A stretch of DNA of 64,000 bases, taken from assembly GCA_964059195.1 (NCBI GenBank), contig CAXKWD010000006.1:7370530-7434529 (forward strand). Reading direction: 5' to 3'. The translations under genes and the position numbers were made by a program. Positions 19,709-28,622 of this stretch are shown piece by piece. The stretch is from Ectobius pallidus. Its lineage: Eukaryota > Arthropoda > Insecta > Blattodea > Ectobiidae. The notes below the pieces were generated by a model that was not told the origin of the DNA, did no database searches, and saw nothing but the letters and a program-made list of their open reading frames with translations. Within the stretch, counting starts at the first letter, position 1. Each line of letters starts with the position of its first letter.

Positions 19709-19938
19709 CTTCAGTGGTGACCCCGACGTTGCATCGGCACTTCAGTGGTGACTCGATGGAAGAAGTACAAATGTTACACAAACCAGCAGTACACACAACA
19801 AAGGTCAGGCTGTAAGTATAAAAAGAAGGGAACAAAGAGATAAAGATAGATTTGAAGACAGACTGTAAGCATAAAGAGAAATACATATCATCTATAAAAG
19901 TGATTAAAAAACTTGAGGTCTGAAAGCTTCCATTCAAA

Positions 19939-20763
19939 ATGTCTAATACAGGGGTAGAGCATTATACCATGCTCGAGGGTTTAAAAGTACCAGTATCAGC
20001 TGGAACCCTAGCAGTGGGTGCTCTTAGATAGGGTTTGCCAAAACTAGGTGTATTAGGGCCAGGAGACGTGAGTCTAATTAAGTCCGACCATCAGAAAGTC
20101 CATTTCAAGAGTATAGAACCAAAGATAGGAAACATACCTTCACAGGGAGCCCTGCTAGCATACAACTACGGACTATTGTTCCCAGATGACGGAGAGACCT
20201 TCACAGATGTAGATGCATTATCATGCATCATGGGTATTATAACCAACCTGGTATCTTGGAATAATCTCAACAAGAATGGTCAACTTGAAGGAGTGTTCGC
20301 ACGAAGTATGTATGACCTAGTAAATGAACCAGTAGATTCTGTCAAAGAAGCAACAGAACTCTTAAGAAATCACAAAACTGCCAGGTTCATGAGATTACTA
20401 CGAGGTACTCAAGGTAACACATTTCTGGCAAATAGGCGCCAACAAGTTGTCTTAACCGCCCCTCTTTGATACTCATGGGCAAACAGGTTACAGAGGCAAA
20501 CTACATGAAATGGTTGATAGCTCGTATCAGCTCATCAAGTGCCATCGTTGGCTTGAATCCTCCGCAAAACATATGGAACGAAGATCTGTTTCCACCTCTA
20601 GCGTCTGCTCAAGTCATAAACTATACTCTCTCGTCTAATCATGAAATACGGAGAATGATATTCCTGACAGTAGTAGCAATGGCAAATGGTGTAGGTCCTA
20701 TTTCCGCCCTCATGCGCATGGTGGTTAATATGCTGCAGGGGACGGAAATGGGCCACATCACTA
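19939..20763 (+). pseudogene. Nucleoprotein-like gene, copy 2 (truncated, frameshifted)
   Basis: Same start and same in-frame amber (20029-20031) as copy 1. A one-base loss with substitutions near 20460-20466 shifts the frame, and a few point changes follow (for example near 20640 and 20699). The gene is cut at 20763, about 275 codons after the start, losing the C-terminal third. The shared amber shows the stop existed before duplication. Confidence 0.6.
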
Positions 20764-21207
20764 GGCCTGTTGTATAGTAACTTATGAACCGTTAGTGAAG
20801 CATGTACCATAAAATGAAGGGCAATCGTAGCCCTAGCAAAAATTAGAGCAGCTAAGAGTAGTTCATACTGAAACTATTTTAGTATTACCCTAATCAGAGG
20901 GTATATAAGGTGGCAAATACTGTCTAAAATAATCCTCCCTCTGCGGCTAACATGAAATTTATCATACTAGACGCACATTTTTAAGAAATAGGTTTCAATA
21001 GTTTTAGAAACTTTAATTGTGGATCTGCTCGAACCACGATTTATATATGGAGTTCCCGAATTCGCCTCTTCACTTCATCAGTTTTCAGTGCCTCTAGCGG
21101 CTTTCCGAGGAAACTGCGGAGTTCACTGTATCTCGGATCCAGTTCTTTTTGAACCTTAATTCTGAAGAAGTGATAGTGTGTCGTAAGCCTTGCCTTATTA
21201 GGCACTA
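20764..21207. other. Unassigned stretch
   Basis: Sequence between the truncated viral-gene unit and a minus-strand accessory-gene fragment. No domain-bearing ORF. A GGTATATAAGG (20899-20909) resembles a TATA box but no gene follows that I recognise. Confidence 0.4.
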
Positions 21208-21400
21208 ATAACATAATTTACTCTGTGATTGTGAGAAAGTTTGAGTTATGGTGTGTGATGCTTCCATCACATTGTTCATGGTTTCAATGTATCTCTTTCT
21301 GAATTCCTCTCTCTCAGTGCGCATCTTTTCCATTAGCTGTTGGCAGTCTCTCGGCGTTCAGTTGCTGTGAATATAGTGGTAGTGTGGATCTTTCGTCCCT
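21208..21400 (-). pseudogene. Coiled-coil tail of a Harbinger Myb-like accessory protein (fragment)
   Basis: On the minus strand a frame reads CQQLMEKMRTEREEFRKRYI and ETMNNVMEASHTI, a charged amphipathic helix. Together with a proline-rich stretch just upstream (TTPAPPPGTKD), this resembles the C-terminal region of the Myb/SANT-like proteins that accompany Harbinger transposases. The DNA-binding part is absent. A weak call based on style and context. Confidence 0.35.
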
Positions 21401-21540
21401 GGGGGCGGTGCTGGGGTCGTGAGTACTTTGCTAAAATGGCATTAAATCTATAACTTCTTCTCGCTTCGTGTTGGAACCAGAAAACCTTTAGATATTGTGA
21501 GTAACGTTAGAAGGTGGAATTATTGTCTTTGAGGCAGGAA

Positions 21541-23037
21541 AAAAAAAAGAGGGAGAGATATATGGAACTTTTTTGCAGATTTAGGTGATGGAAAAGCAAA
21601 ATGTAACTACTTGTTCCAGACAGATTTCATACAAAGGCGACAGTACATTCAATCTTACTAGACATGTGCACAATTTACAAGCTGTAGAACGTTTAACACC
21701 TGCCAGTCCTTCAGACAACAATGTAGATGACCCAATTGACACAGCGACTTCTACACCCAGTAATGAAGAATGCGCTACCACATCAGTATCTAAACCTACA
21801 GATGTTCCACAGCCGCATGCTAAGAGTCAAACCTCTATTGGGTCTTTTCTACATAGGCCAATTTCCAACAAGAGGAATCAAGAAATTGACTTCTTACTTT
21901 TGGAAACAATTGTGGAAAATTATTTGCCCTTTCAGTTTGTAGAGAGGAGAGTTGGTTCACAAATTAAACAGCTCTTATCAATTGCCTACAAGAAAAACAA
22001 TTGCCAACGTAATCTTTCACAAACGTACAACATGACCAAAGAAAGAGTAAAGAGGCAGTTGGAGTCCGCAGACTTTGTAACAATCACAATAGATGGCTGG
22101 ACCTCCATAAAAAACAAGTCCTACCTTTCAGTGACAGCTCACTATCTTCACTGTCGTGCCTGCTCGAGTGTTTTAAATATGATGCAAGACACACAGCACA
22201 GAACTTGGCTCAAGAACTGAAGAGTTACCACATTCCATGCTTTGCGCATAACTTGAATTTAATAGTTCAGAGTGATCTCCAGTGTGTCACTGACGTCACA
22301 GCAAAAATAAAGTGGGTGGTGGAGTTTTTCAAATGCAGTGAAGCTGCCGCGAAGCTGGAATAATTCAGGAACAGTTGGCAGAACCTATACTAAATCTTAA
22401 GCAAGGCGTTGTAACTCGATGAAACTCCACATATGATATGCTGCAGAGAGTTCTGGACGTACAGTGACCATTATTTCAACAATTGCACTAAACTACCCTG
22501 ATTTCTCACAAATCCAAAACGATGATCTGGAAACAATCAAACAGATTTGTGAAGAGCTTAAAGTATTTAAGATGATGACAGAGGAGATAAGCAGTGAGAA
22601 GCAAGTGACAGCTTCAAAAGTAATACTTCTTAGCCAGTCACTTAAACGATTATGTGGTCAGTCTCAGATTGTCAACGAAGTGCGGCAGATAGCTGAGAAG
22701 GTGATGGAAGCCCTGATCACCAGATTTAAAAAAAACATCGAGGAAAATAGCATTAGACGCATGCTTCACGTCCCACGGTTTCGCGGACAAGAATTGCTTT
22801 GAAAAGTGTAAACAGGGATTGATTAGTTTTTGTGAAAAGCACCAGCCACTTGTGGTTTCAGAAGAAGAATCGATTGTGTGGGATGTTTTCAATGAAAAGG
22901 TGTCAAGTCTCGTTAAAAATCCACACCCAAAATCGGCTGCCATTATTGAGTTGTCCATACAGGAGAAAATTAATAGCCTCCATGGCAATCCAAATAACGA
23001 AAGGAAGGAACACTTAAGCTTCAGTGGCATTATCTAA
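21541..23037 (+). pseudogene. hAT transposase, composite copy 2
   Basis: Uninterrupted version of the hAT sequence split by BEL/Pao in copy 1. BED-finger-like segment (SYKGDSTFNLTRHVHNL, with a shifted first Cys pair), a Ser/Thr-rich linker, then ERVKRQLESADFVTITIDGW containing the first catalytic Asp. The same internal deletion as copy 1 joins SYLSVTAHYL to the PCFAHNLNLIVQ region, here with an extra short loss near 22150. A helical part extends to 23037. Frameshifts near 22150, 22366 and 22733. Copies are roughly 97% identical by eye. Non-autonomous. Confidence 0.85.
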
Positions 23038-23470
23038 CTCATTTCCATGCCCCCCCCTGGCACTTACGCCTCTTGTACCAAAAGTCCTTCATTTATCACC
23101 AGCTCCACCACAACCACCTATGGCCTTTCAACGGCACAGCTTTTCCCCTCTTCAGCAGCCACAGTGTAACAAGAGAAGAAAACAAGACCAAATTGAGACA
23201 GTAAACCAGACTTCAAAGCAAGTTGTTAAACCTTTCTGGCTTCCACACTGGAAACCAAACACCCATCCTATTACCCCTATCACTTGTACTAACCTGGAGC
23301 GACCTGCTTTAGTGGCTTCATCCAATTCTACCAGTCAACCCTCCCAATATTTCATTACGATCAACAAAGAACATTTTTTGGCAGCATTTCATGATCTCCA
23401 ACAAAGCATCCTCTCCCTTTCTACCCCTGATAAATCAACCCTTGAAGCATTAGCCTACTCCACACCATGA
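23024..23470 (+). pseudogene. LINE ORF1 C-terminal fragment (composite copy 2)
   Basis: A 148-codon Pro/Ser/Gln-rich frame (PPQPPMAFQRHSFSPLQQPQ) ending QPSQYFITINKEHFLAAFHD and a short helix. It is followed at 23500 by an ORF2 endonuclease start. The hAT-LINE junction near 23037 is the same as in copy 1 (10653), so the two were joined before duplication. Confidence 0.65.
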
Positions 23471-23499
23471 AATCATCCTTCTCCATGTCTATGTAAACC

Positions 23500-23658
23500 A
23501 TGTCCCATAATCCTTCGCTCACCATTCTTCAATGGAATGCCCGCAGTATAAGGAACAAATCACAACAACTTAAAAACTTTCTCACAAACACACCTACAGA
23601 CATAATCATCATATTAGAAACATGGCTCAAACCTGCACACAACCTGGTACCAGGTTAG
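23500..23658 (+). pseudogene. LINE ORF2 endonuclease N terminus (truncated)
   Basis: From an ATG at 23500 the frame reads TILQWNARSIRNKSQQLKNF and DIIIILETWLKP, the opening of a LINE AP-endonuclease with N of WNARS and E of ETWL. It stops at 23656-23658 after 52 codons; no RT follows. With the adjacent ORF1 tail this is a LINE fragment missing both ends. Confidence 0.85.
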
Positions 23659-25035
23659 TAGTCATGGGGTAAGAGTTTCATCAAACAACTACTCGACTCC
23701 TAGGACTGAAGATGGCTAATTGACAGCCGAAATGCGCATCTCCGTTTAGAAAGATTGCAGCTAGAATAATCCTATACCCCTACGCACACGGATGATATAT
23801 ATCAGCATGCTTGACGTGCATCAGGCAACATACATGTGAAAGAACGCTTTCAACCCCTTGTACGAGCCACTAGACTTTACGGAATTTGGTTATGAAAAAG
23901 AAATAGCAATGAATTTCTACCAAAGTATGTTACAAAAAAGGCAGTGCCTGATTACATAGTAACACCGTGCAATTACAGGTCTCGCTGCAAGACGTTTAGT
24001 TGCAGATGTAAAAAAAAAGCAAATGAACTGTATACCATTGTGTGTGTACTGCTGAGGACTGCATAAACGTATTTTATGTTTAAAACTGAATAAAAAAATA
24101 TGTACTAGGAACGTATGTAATACATTTAAAAAGTTGTTAAACCAATTGTAAATAGTTTTATTTTCTGTATACCAGTTTAATGATTAAAAAAATAATTAAA
24201 TAAAAAAAAACTTTGTACTTAAATAAATTGCAAAGGGTAGAAGACAGGAAATAAAAAACAACCCCAACATGATTCGTAGGGCAACACAGCATATTGTTGT
24301 TCGTGCGGCTATGTGTTTACAGCAACCAGGTGGTTATTTTGAAGATTTGTTAAGGTTTAATGAATATTAAGCATTAATAAGTGATGATGGATAATTTACT
24401 ACTTAGTTTCTTAGCTCATGTCATTAAAATCTTTGTAATGATTATAGTACAACTTGGAAATTTTCTAAGTCCAGTAATATTTTTATTGTGGATGCAACTG
24501 GGGGTCTATATATGAGAAGCTTGTTTCCAAAACTTGTTAAAGGACATTTTTCGAAACTGATATATGCATGTCATTTTGTTCATCTTTACCTGTGGATTTT
24601 ATTTAAATATTTACTTACTTCAAAAACATGCTTTTATCCATGGAAATCCCTTTTAAAATTACAGTTTGTTTCCAAAAACTGCTATTTCCTTCAACAATTT
24701 ATTTCCAATACATGCTAAAATAAGTTTATTTACAAAACATGCTAAAACTATATTTTTATGGGAGTATTCTGTTATTCATTTCCAAAATATACTAAACTCT
24801 GAATATTTGTCAGTGTTGTGATTCGTATAAATACTTGCTAAAAATCTATGGCAACTAATATAATAGAAATAGTTTTCTTTTTAATTTGGCAAAACTGAAC
24901 TAATAAGAATTTGAAATTTATATTTTTACTTTAATATTATTTACATTGTTGTCAATGACAGTTGACCGCTAAGTCTTATGCAGTCCTGGTGCATCCAAGT
25001 GCTTTAACGAGTGCTATTTATTTAATAACGTGATA
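23659..25035. other. Gene-poor AT-rich stretch with degenerate repeats
   Basis: No convincing coding region. Between about 24520 and 24795 a motif like TTTCCAAAACATGCTAAA recurs about five times with variation, spaced roughly 40-60 bases. The rest is AT-rich. Confidence 0.45.
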
Positions 25036-25496
25036 ATGCCTCCTATACTATCAAAACTAAAAGGGAAAACTCTACACAGTCAAAGCCGCGAGATTATTGC
25101 TAATGTTTATGAGTACATGAAGGAAGAAGCCAAACATAAACATCGATTTACTCCAGCTTATTTTAAAGAAATTAAAAAAGTGCAAGAAAGAGTTGTTGCA
25201 GCCACCAAGACATCGCACAGCTCAGTTAACAGAATTGTGGGAGAAAAACAAAAGCATGAAGAGGCAGGAACTTCTTTTGGGAAAGAAGCACACCATCCCA
25301 AAAAGAATTACTGAAATCGATCATTTCGACAAGTGTGTGATATGACGCACTATATACAATTTCTATGCTGAAGAAAAGACTGCACCCACAACAAAAAGAT
25401 TATTACAAAAATTGCGAGAGACCATCAATTTTCAAGGTAAACTCACGAGCCTTCGAATTGTGATTAAAAAAATGGGCTTTAAGTGGAAGTAGAAAA
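25036..25496 (+). pseudogene. IS630/Tc1-mariner-type transposase, N-terminal half
   Basis: ATG-started frame with LSKLKGKTLHSQSREIIANV followed by KKVQERVVAATKTSHSSVNR, a helix-turn-helix seen in an arthropod IS630-like transposase family. After a stop at 25312 the homologous reading continues in another frame (HFDKCVI, FYAEEKTAPTTKRLLQKLRE, then MGFKWK near 25475), the linker before the DDE core in these proteins. It breaks off there. One frameshift, one internal stop and no catalytic triad. Confidence 0.65.
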
Positions 25497-25589
25497 TGGA
25501 CGCTAGGAAAGCAGTGTCTCTGTGCTTCGCATTGCAGTATTTTACTTCAGCTTTCACTTTCATCAAACGCAAAATGGGAAGCAGAAAAG

Positions 25590-25758
25590 AGGACACGTCA
25601 GAGGGAAGTGACTTTTTTCCTTCACCAGATGAAAGTACAGTCAGTTTTGTACTCAAAAGTACATAAGAAGAAAAGGCAGCCAAACAGATATTGGGTTAAG
25701 ACACGCAGCAGAGACTGGTGGGAATACATAGTGAAAAACCATTTCACAGAAAGTGTGT
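25590..25758 (+). pseudogene. Harbinger-type transposase N-terminal fragment
   Basis: A frame ending KKKRQPNRYWVKTRSRDWWE and then YIVKNHFTE resembles the N-terminal 'R-yWv---r-RdWWe--v---Ftd' signature of a Harbinger subfamily. It is joined to the preceding transposase fragment near 25497 and ends at 25758, where composition changes sharply to GC-rich. Confidence 0.5.
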
Positions 25759-26182
25759 GATGTTCCATCACATTGTGCGCTTTCCGGTTGTAGTAGCTCC
25801 TTTCTTTCTTGCTCTTTGCCTGAGCTTGCGCTCAGCGACTCTCTCCGCTTCTCCGGGGAGTGCTTGGAGGCGGTTGAGGACGGCAATCAGACGCGGCTGA
25901 GACTTGAATCTGTGTAGTGTGTGAGTGCTGTCTTCATCGCTAGAACTCGCAGCCCGGTCATATTTCACACACCGGTGGTAGCAGCGGGTGCAGCTCAGGC
26001 ACCACCTCCTCTGTTCCGACATCCTCGACCACGGTCGATCCTAAGGTCGTTCCTGGAGGAAGCAACAACCCCGGTTCTGGAACATCCAGACCCCACTCTC
26101 CTGGAGGAGAGTAGTTCCACGTTGAGTGTGTGGGGAGAGCCTGCTTGCATTCCATCGAGAACCCTATATAAAACCGTAAGTT
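25759..26182. other. GC-rich stretch upstream of the NS-like genes
   Basis: About 420 bp distinctly richer in G+C than both neighbours. Both strands have open frames (plus 25921-26193; minus 25768-26022 with an Arg-rich helix LRQRARKK), none with a domain I recognise. It could be the remainder of a Harbinger accessory gene on the minus strand or non-coding 5' sequence of the integrated virus. Origin unresolved. Confidence 0.35.
26165..26173 (+). promoter_or_regulatory. TATA-box-like sequence
   Basis: TATATAAAA stands ten bases before the first NS-region ATG (26183). Initiation 25-30 bases downstream would skip that ATG, so the box could serve the next ORF (26530) or be chance. Confidence 0.35.
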
Positions 26183-26515
26183 ATGGCTTATAATAAGGAA
26201 GATTGTGGTGTTGTGTTAATTAAAGTCAATAAAGATGATGATCATTTATTTATCGCATTGAAGAATTTGATAAAAAATTTATATGGCGATGATTTGATGC
26301 CGCAAATATCTGGTAGTAGTTCTAGAGACGAGTCAAAATTTAATTATTATATTTGGAAAACAGGATTCACTATTAGTTATAGAAAAATCCGTGAAAGGTT
26401 TGGCAAATTGACTAAGCATATAGAATTTTTCAAGTTGAAAAGAATGGATGAAATTCTGTCTGTTGTGGAAGCAATAGAAGAATATGATGTTTCCGGTGAT
26501 ATTAATCTTGATTAA
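26183..26515 (+). CDS. Small ORF preceding the NS1-like gene
   Basis: 110 codons, AT-rich like the NS1-like region and unlike the GC-rich stretch before it. The protein is mixed alpha/beta (VVLIKVNKDDDHLFIALKNL, FNYYIWKTGFTISYRKIRER) with no domain I recognise. It ends 14 bases before the NS1-like ORF in a different frame. Densoviruses often carry a small non-structural ORF ahead of NS1, so it may be an NS3-like viral gene; that is from position only. Confidence 0.4.
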   Translation: MAYNKEDCGVVLIKVNKDDDHLFIALKNLIKNLYGDDLMPQISGSSSRDESKFNYYIWKTGFTISYRKIRERFGKLTKHIEFFKLKRMDEILSVVEAIEEYDVSGDINLD

Positions 26516-26529
26516 TATTTTGTTGCAGA

Positions 26530-26998
26530 ATGTATCGTGATTATATAGTGGATACTTGTAAAGCTCCTAATTGCAACCACTGTGAACAAACACCTAACAA
26601 TTGCTGTCCTGACCATGTCGTGACATGCGATTTTCCGTACGTCGTTCCTGAGGAGCCTACTAGTGTGAAACAAAAACATGTCGTTACATATACTAAAATG
26701 AGATCTATCTGTCTGTCTTTACATTTAGAAAATATCTCATTTGATTTTCACAAACATGTTAACTTTCAAGATGAATTTATACAACGTTTGTTGTCATTTA
26801 TGATTTTTACCTTTTTGGCTGTGATTGAAAAAGATTCCAAAACTGATTATTATCATACCCATCTCTTATGCTTTGTCCATTGTCACGAAGATCAATTGAA
26901 AAAAATTTTTGATGAAGTTAGTGAGTACTTTCGTGTTAAATACAATTTGATGTTATTCGGTCATATTCAAGTTATTAGATCTACAGCCAGTTATATTA
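26530..26998 (+). pseudogene. Parvovirus-like NS1, part 1: HUH nickase region
   Basis: About 156 codons opening MYRDYIVDTCKAPNC with a Cys/His cluster, then a helical region and YYHTHLLCFVHCHEDQLKKI. The H-x-H within HTHLLCF matches the metal-binding HUH motif of parvovirus and related Rep nickases. It is followed by an amphipathic helix of the type that carries the catalytic Tyr (EVSEYFRVKYNL). The frame is cut by the ribozyme-bearing insertion at 26999. This is an old integrated copy and cannot make a complete protein. Confidence 0.6.
26988..26998 (+). repeat. Target duplication, left copy
   Basis: CAGTTATATTA, 11 bp, repeated exactly at 27267-27277 across the insertion. Confidence 0.8.
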
Positions 26999-27266
26999 TA
27001 GTTGAATAAAAACACTTTCTTCAACGCACTTTATTTACCTTAGTAAACTTCCGGACGGCCGTTTCGCAGGTGGTGTTCCTGCATCATCAGCAGAGTGTCA
27101 ACTCGATCTTGATCTTGGTTGACCTGTATTGGTGGACTAATTGACATGTTTCGTCGTTGAAATTCATTCTTGTGTCCGACTTTAAGGTAAATAAAGTGCG
27201 TTGAAGAAAGTGTTTTTATTCAACTATTTGTTACACAGCTCTAAAGTCGGACACAAGAATGAATTT
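26999..27266 (-). mobile_element. 268-bp hammerhead-bearing retroelement insertion (Penelope/retrozyme-like)
   Basis: It interrupts the NS1-like gene and is bounded by an 11-bp direct repeat (26988-26998, 27267-27277). It contains a perfect 39-bp inverted repeat (27001-27039 and 27186-27224), a second, overlapping 27-bp inverted repeat (27158-27184 and 27242-27268), and a hammerhead ribozyme motif on the minus strand. Penelope-like elements and animal retrozymes are known to carry such ribozymes and to make variable target duplications. No RT or endonuclease is encoded, so it is a non-autonomous or truncated copy. Confidence 0.72.
27050..27094 (-). ncRNA. Hammerhead ribozyme motif (type I-like)
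   Basis: Read on the minus strand: TCTG (stem I), the core CTGATGA (27090-27084), stem II GCAGG/CCTGC with a 7-base loop (27082-27066), the core GAAAC (27065-27061), a minimal stem III around GGCC, then the cleavage triplet GTC (27056-27054) and CGGA closing stem I. All invariant core positions and a GUH cleavage site are present. Stem I near the core is only four pairs, including one G-U. A very short stem III is usual for the Penelope/retrozyme class. Predicted self-cleavage is after GTC. Confidence 0.75.
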
Positions 27267-27651
27267 CAGTTATATTAATTATTTGAAAAAAGATTTTAAA
27301 TTGGTTTGTAGTAATAGTGTGGAAGTCTTAAAAATGTTCTCTTGGTTTGATCGGAAGTTTGTTTATGGACAGAAATCATATGATAAGATGCCTGTTGTTG
27401 AATATATTTTTGAAAAAATCCGTAATGATAATGTTAAAAGTTTCCAAGATTTATTAAAATGTACTGATGTTGATGTTTATTTGTGTGATCTAGGCCTTGA
27501 AAGAAAATTTGAACAGTGTATGTTATCAGAGTTTGGAAAGAGAGATGATATGATGATTCTGCAGAAATTTGTAAAATTGTTAGATAACTTTACTGTAATT
27601 TGTATTCAAAATTTCATTACATTTAGTAATGTTCAAAAATTTTGCAACTGA
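27267..27651 (+). pseudogene. Parvovirus-like NS1, part 2: linker region
   Basis: Resumes after the insertion in the same frame register as part 1 and runs to a stop at 27649-27651. It is rich in Lys, Phe and Asp, with helices (SVEVLKMFSWFDRKF, FEKIRNDNVKSFQDLLK). The region between nickase and helicase is poorly conserved in parvoviruses, so the call rests on position. A frame change near 27630 separates it from the helicase part. Confidence 0.5.
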
Positions 27652-28018
27652 TTTTGTTACTTGGTTTTTGAAGTTGAATGGGGAAAAAAATGCCTTCGTT
27701 TTGCTTGGTGATGTTAATTGTGGAAAGTCATATTTTGTTAAATTAATGGAAAATCTATTTGATCACATCAAATGTTGTATTCAAGATGGTCAATTTTCAT
27801 TTTCACAAATGAAATATGCTTATATTATTTTGTGTGAGGAACCTAAAATATCCGTAGAAGACGTAGATACGTGGAAATTAATATTGGAGGGTTGTAAAAC
27901 CCCTGTTGCTGTTAAAGGCAAAAATCCTTTCGAAATTGAGAAAAGGATTCCCGTATTAATTACTACGACACTTGGTAGTTTATTGAATAATCATTATTTT
28001 ATGTGGGGTAAATTATAT
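27629..28018 (+). pseudogene. Parvovirus-like NS1, part 3: SF3 helicase
   Basis: Walker A GDVNCGKS (about 27708-27731), Walker B YIILCEEP (about 27822-27845), then a helix (WKLILEGCKTPVAVKGK) and the B'/motif C strand with basic residue RIPVLITTT, in the order and spacing of superfamily 3 helicases of parvovirus NS1. This ATPase unwinds viral DNA during rolling-hairpin replication. After NNHYFMW (about 28010) the sequence stops resembling NS1 although the frame stays open to 28120. The C-terminal part and any capsid genes are absent. Confidence 0.78.
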
Positions 28019-28461
28019 GTGACTCTTAGTTTGTCAGATTTGAAAGTAGTCTATTGCATTTCTTATATCATGGTTGTTTGTTTTGTCATAGGGTGTACAT
28101 GTCTAGCTTTTAATTCCTAGGAAATAAATATTATTAATTCATTAATTTTTGTTAAATTGTTTAAAAGAAATTAGGGTATCGTAATAAATTTACATTATTT
28201 TACTTTACGCTGTAGCTTTAAATTTGAAAGGAATTTAATCTAAATTATTTACACTACAAGTCTCTACAATTTAGAGGGACAAAAATCTTTATGGTTATCG
28301 TAAGTACGAGACAGCATTAAAGAAAACTATCAATAGTCAGCATAAATCTCACAATCTTCCATGCAAAAGCACTTCTTTGCACAATAACGTAACGTATGCT
28401 GGATTCTGATCTGCACCAGGGGCATATCCAAGACTTTTTTCAGCAGGGGCTGTAAGTCTGT
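28019..28461. other. Gene-poor stretch
   Basis: AT-rich sequence after the NS1-like remnant; no ORF or repeat I can name. Confidence 0.45.
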
Positions 28462-28622
28462 TACCACGTTTACATGCAGGATTCAGATCGATCTGAATCC
28501 AATCCATGCGCCCGAATCTTCATATAAACGCGGACTGGAACGAATTTTCGATTCGATCCTCTTGAAATGGAGGAATGGATCGGAATGGCATTGGGCCATT
28601 ATAGCTTGTTTTGTTCGGGGCA
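28462..28622 (+). repeat. Harbinger-like 5' terminal region with 22-bp palindrome
   Basis: Begins TTACCACGTTTACATGCAGG and contains the perfect palindrome GGATTCAGATCGATCTGAATCC at 28479-28500. Palindromic, ATTCAGAT-type ends next to a TTA are seen in Harbinger elements (TSD TTA/TAA). Downstream, past the Tigger insertion, lies a Myb-like ORF that would be its accessory gene. No matching right end was found. Confidence 0.45.

Larger units (their letters stand above)
19494..20763 (+). mobile_element. Gypsy-like nucleoprotein-bearing unit, copy 2 (3'-truncated)
   Basis: Starts with LTR 2 (19494-about 19708), shared with copy 1, and repeats leader and gene at a constant 1,874-base offset until 20763, where homology to copy 1 ends. 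No third LTR is found in the window. The LTR-gene-LTR-gene order is what recombination between LTRs, or a tandem circular intermediate, would produce. Confidence 0.85.

Noticed and set aside
21254..21280. GTGTGATGCTTCCATCACATTGT resembling 25757-25780
   Set aside because: A short similar string near two Harbinger-related fragments; no extended homology or matching second end, so not called as a terminal repeat.
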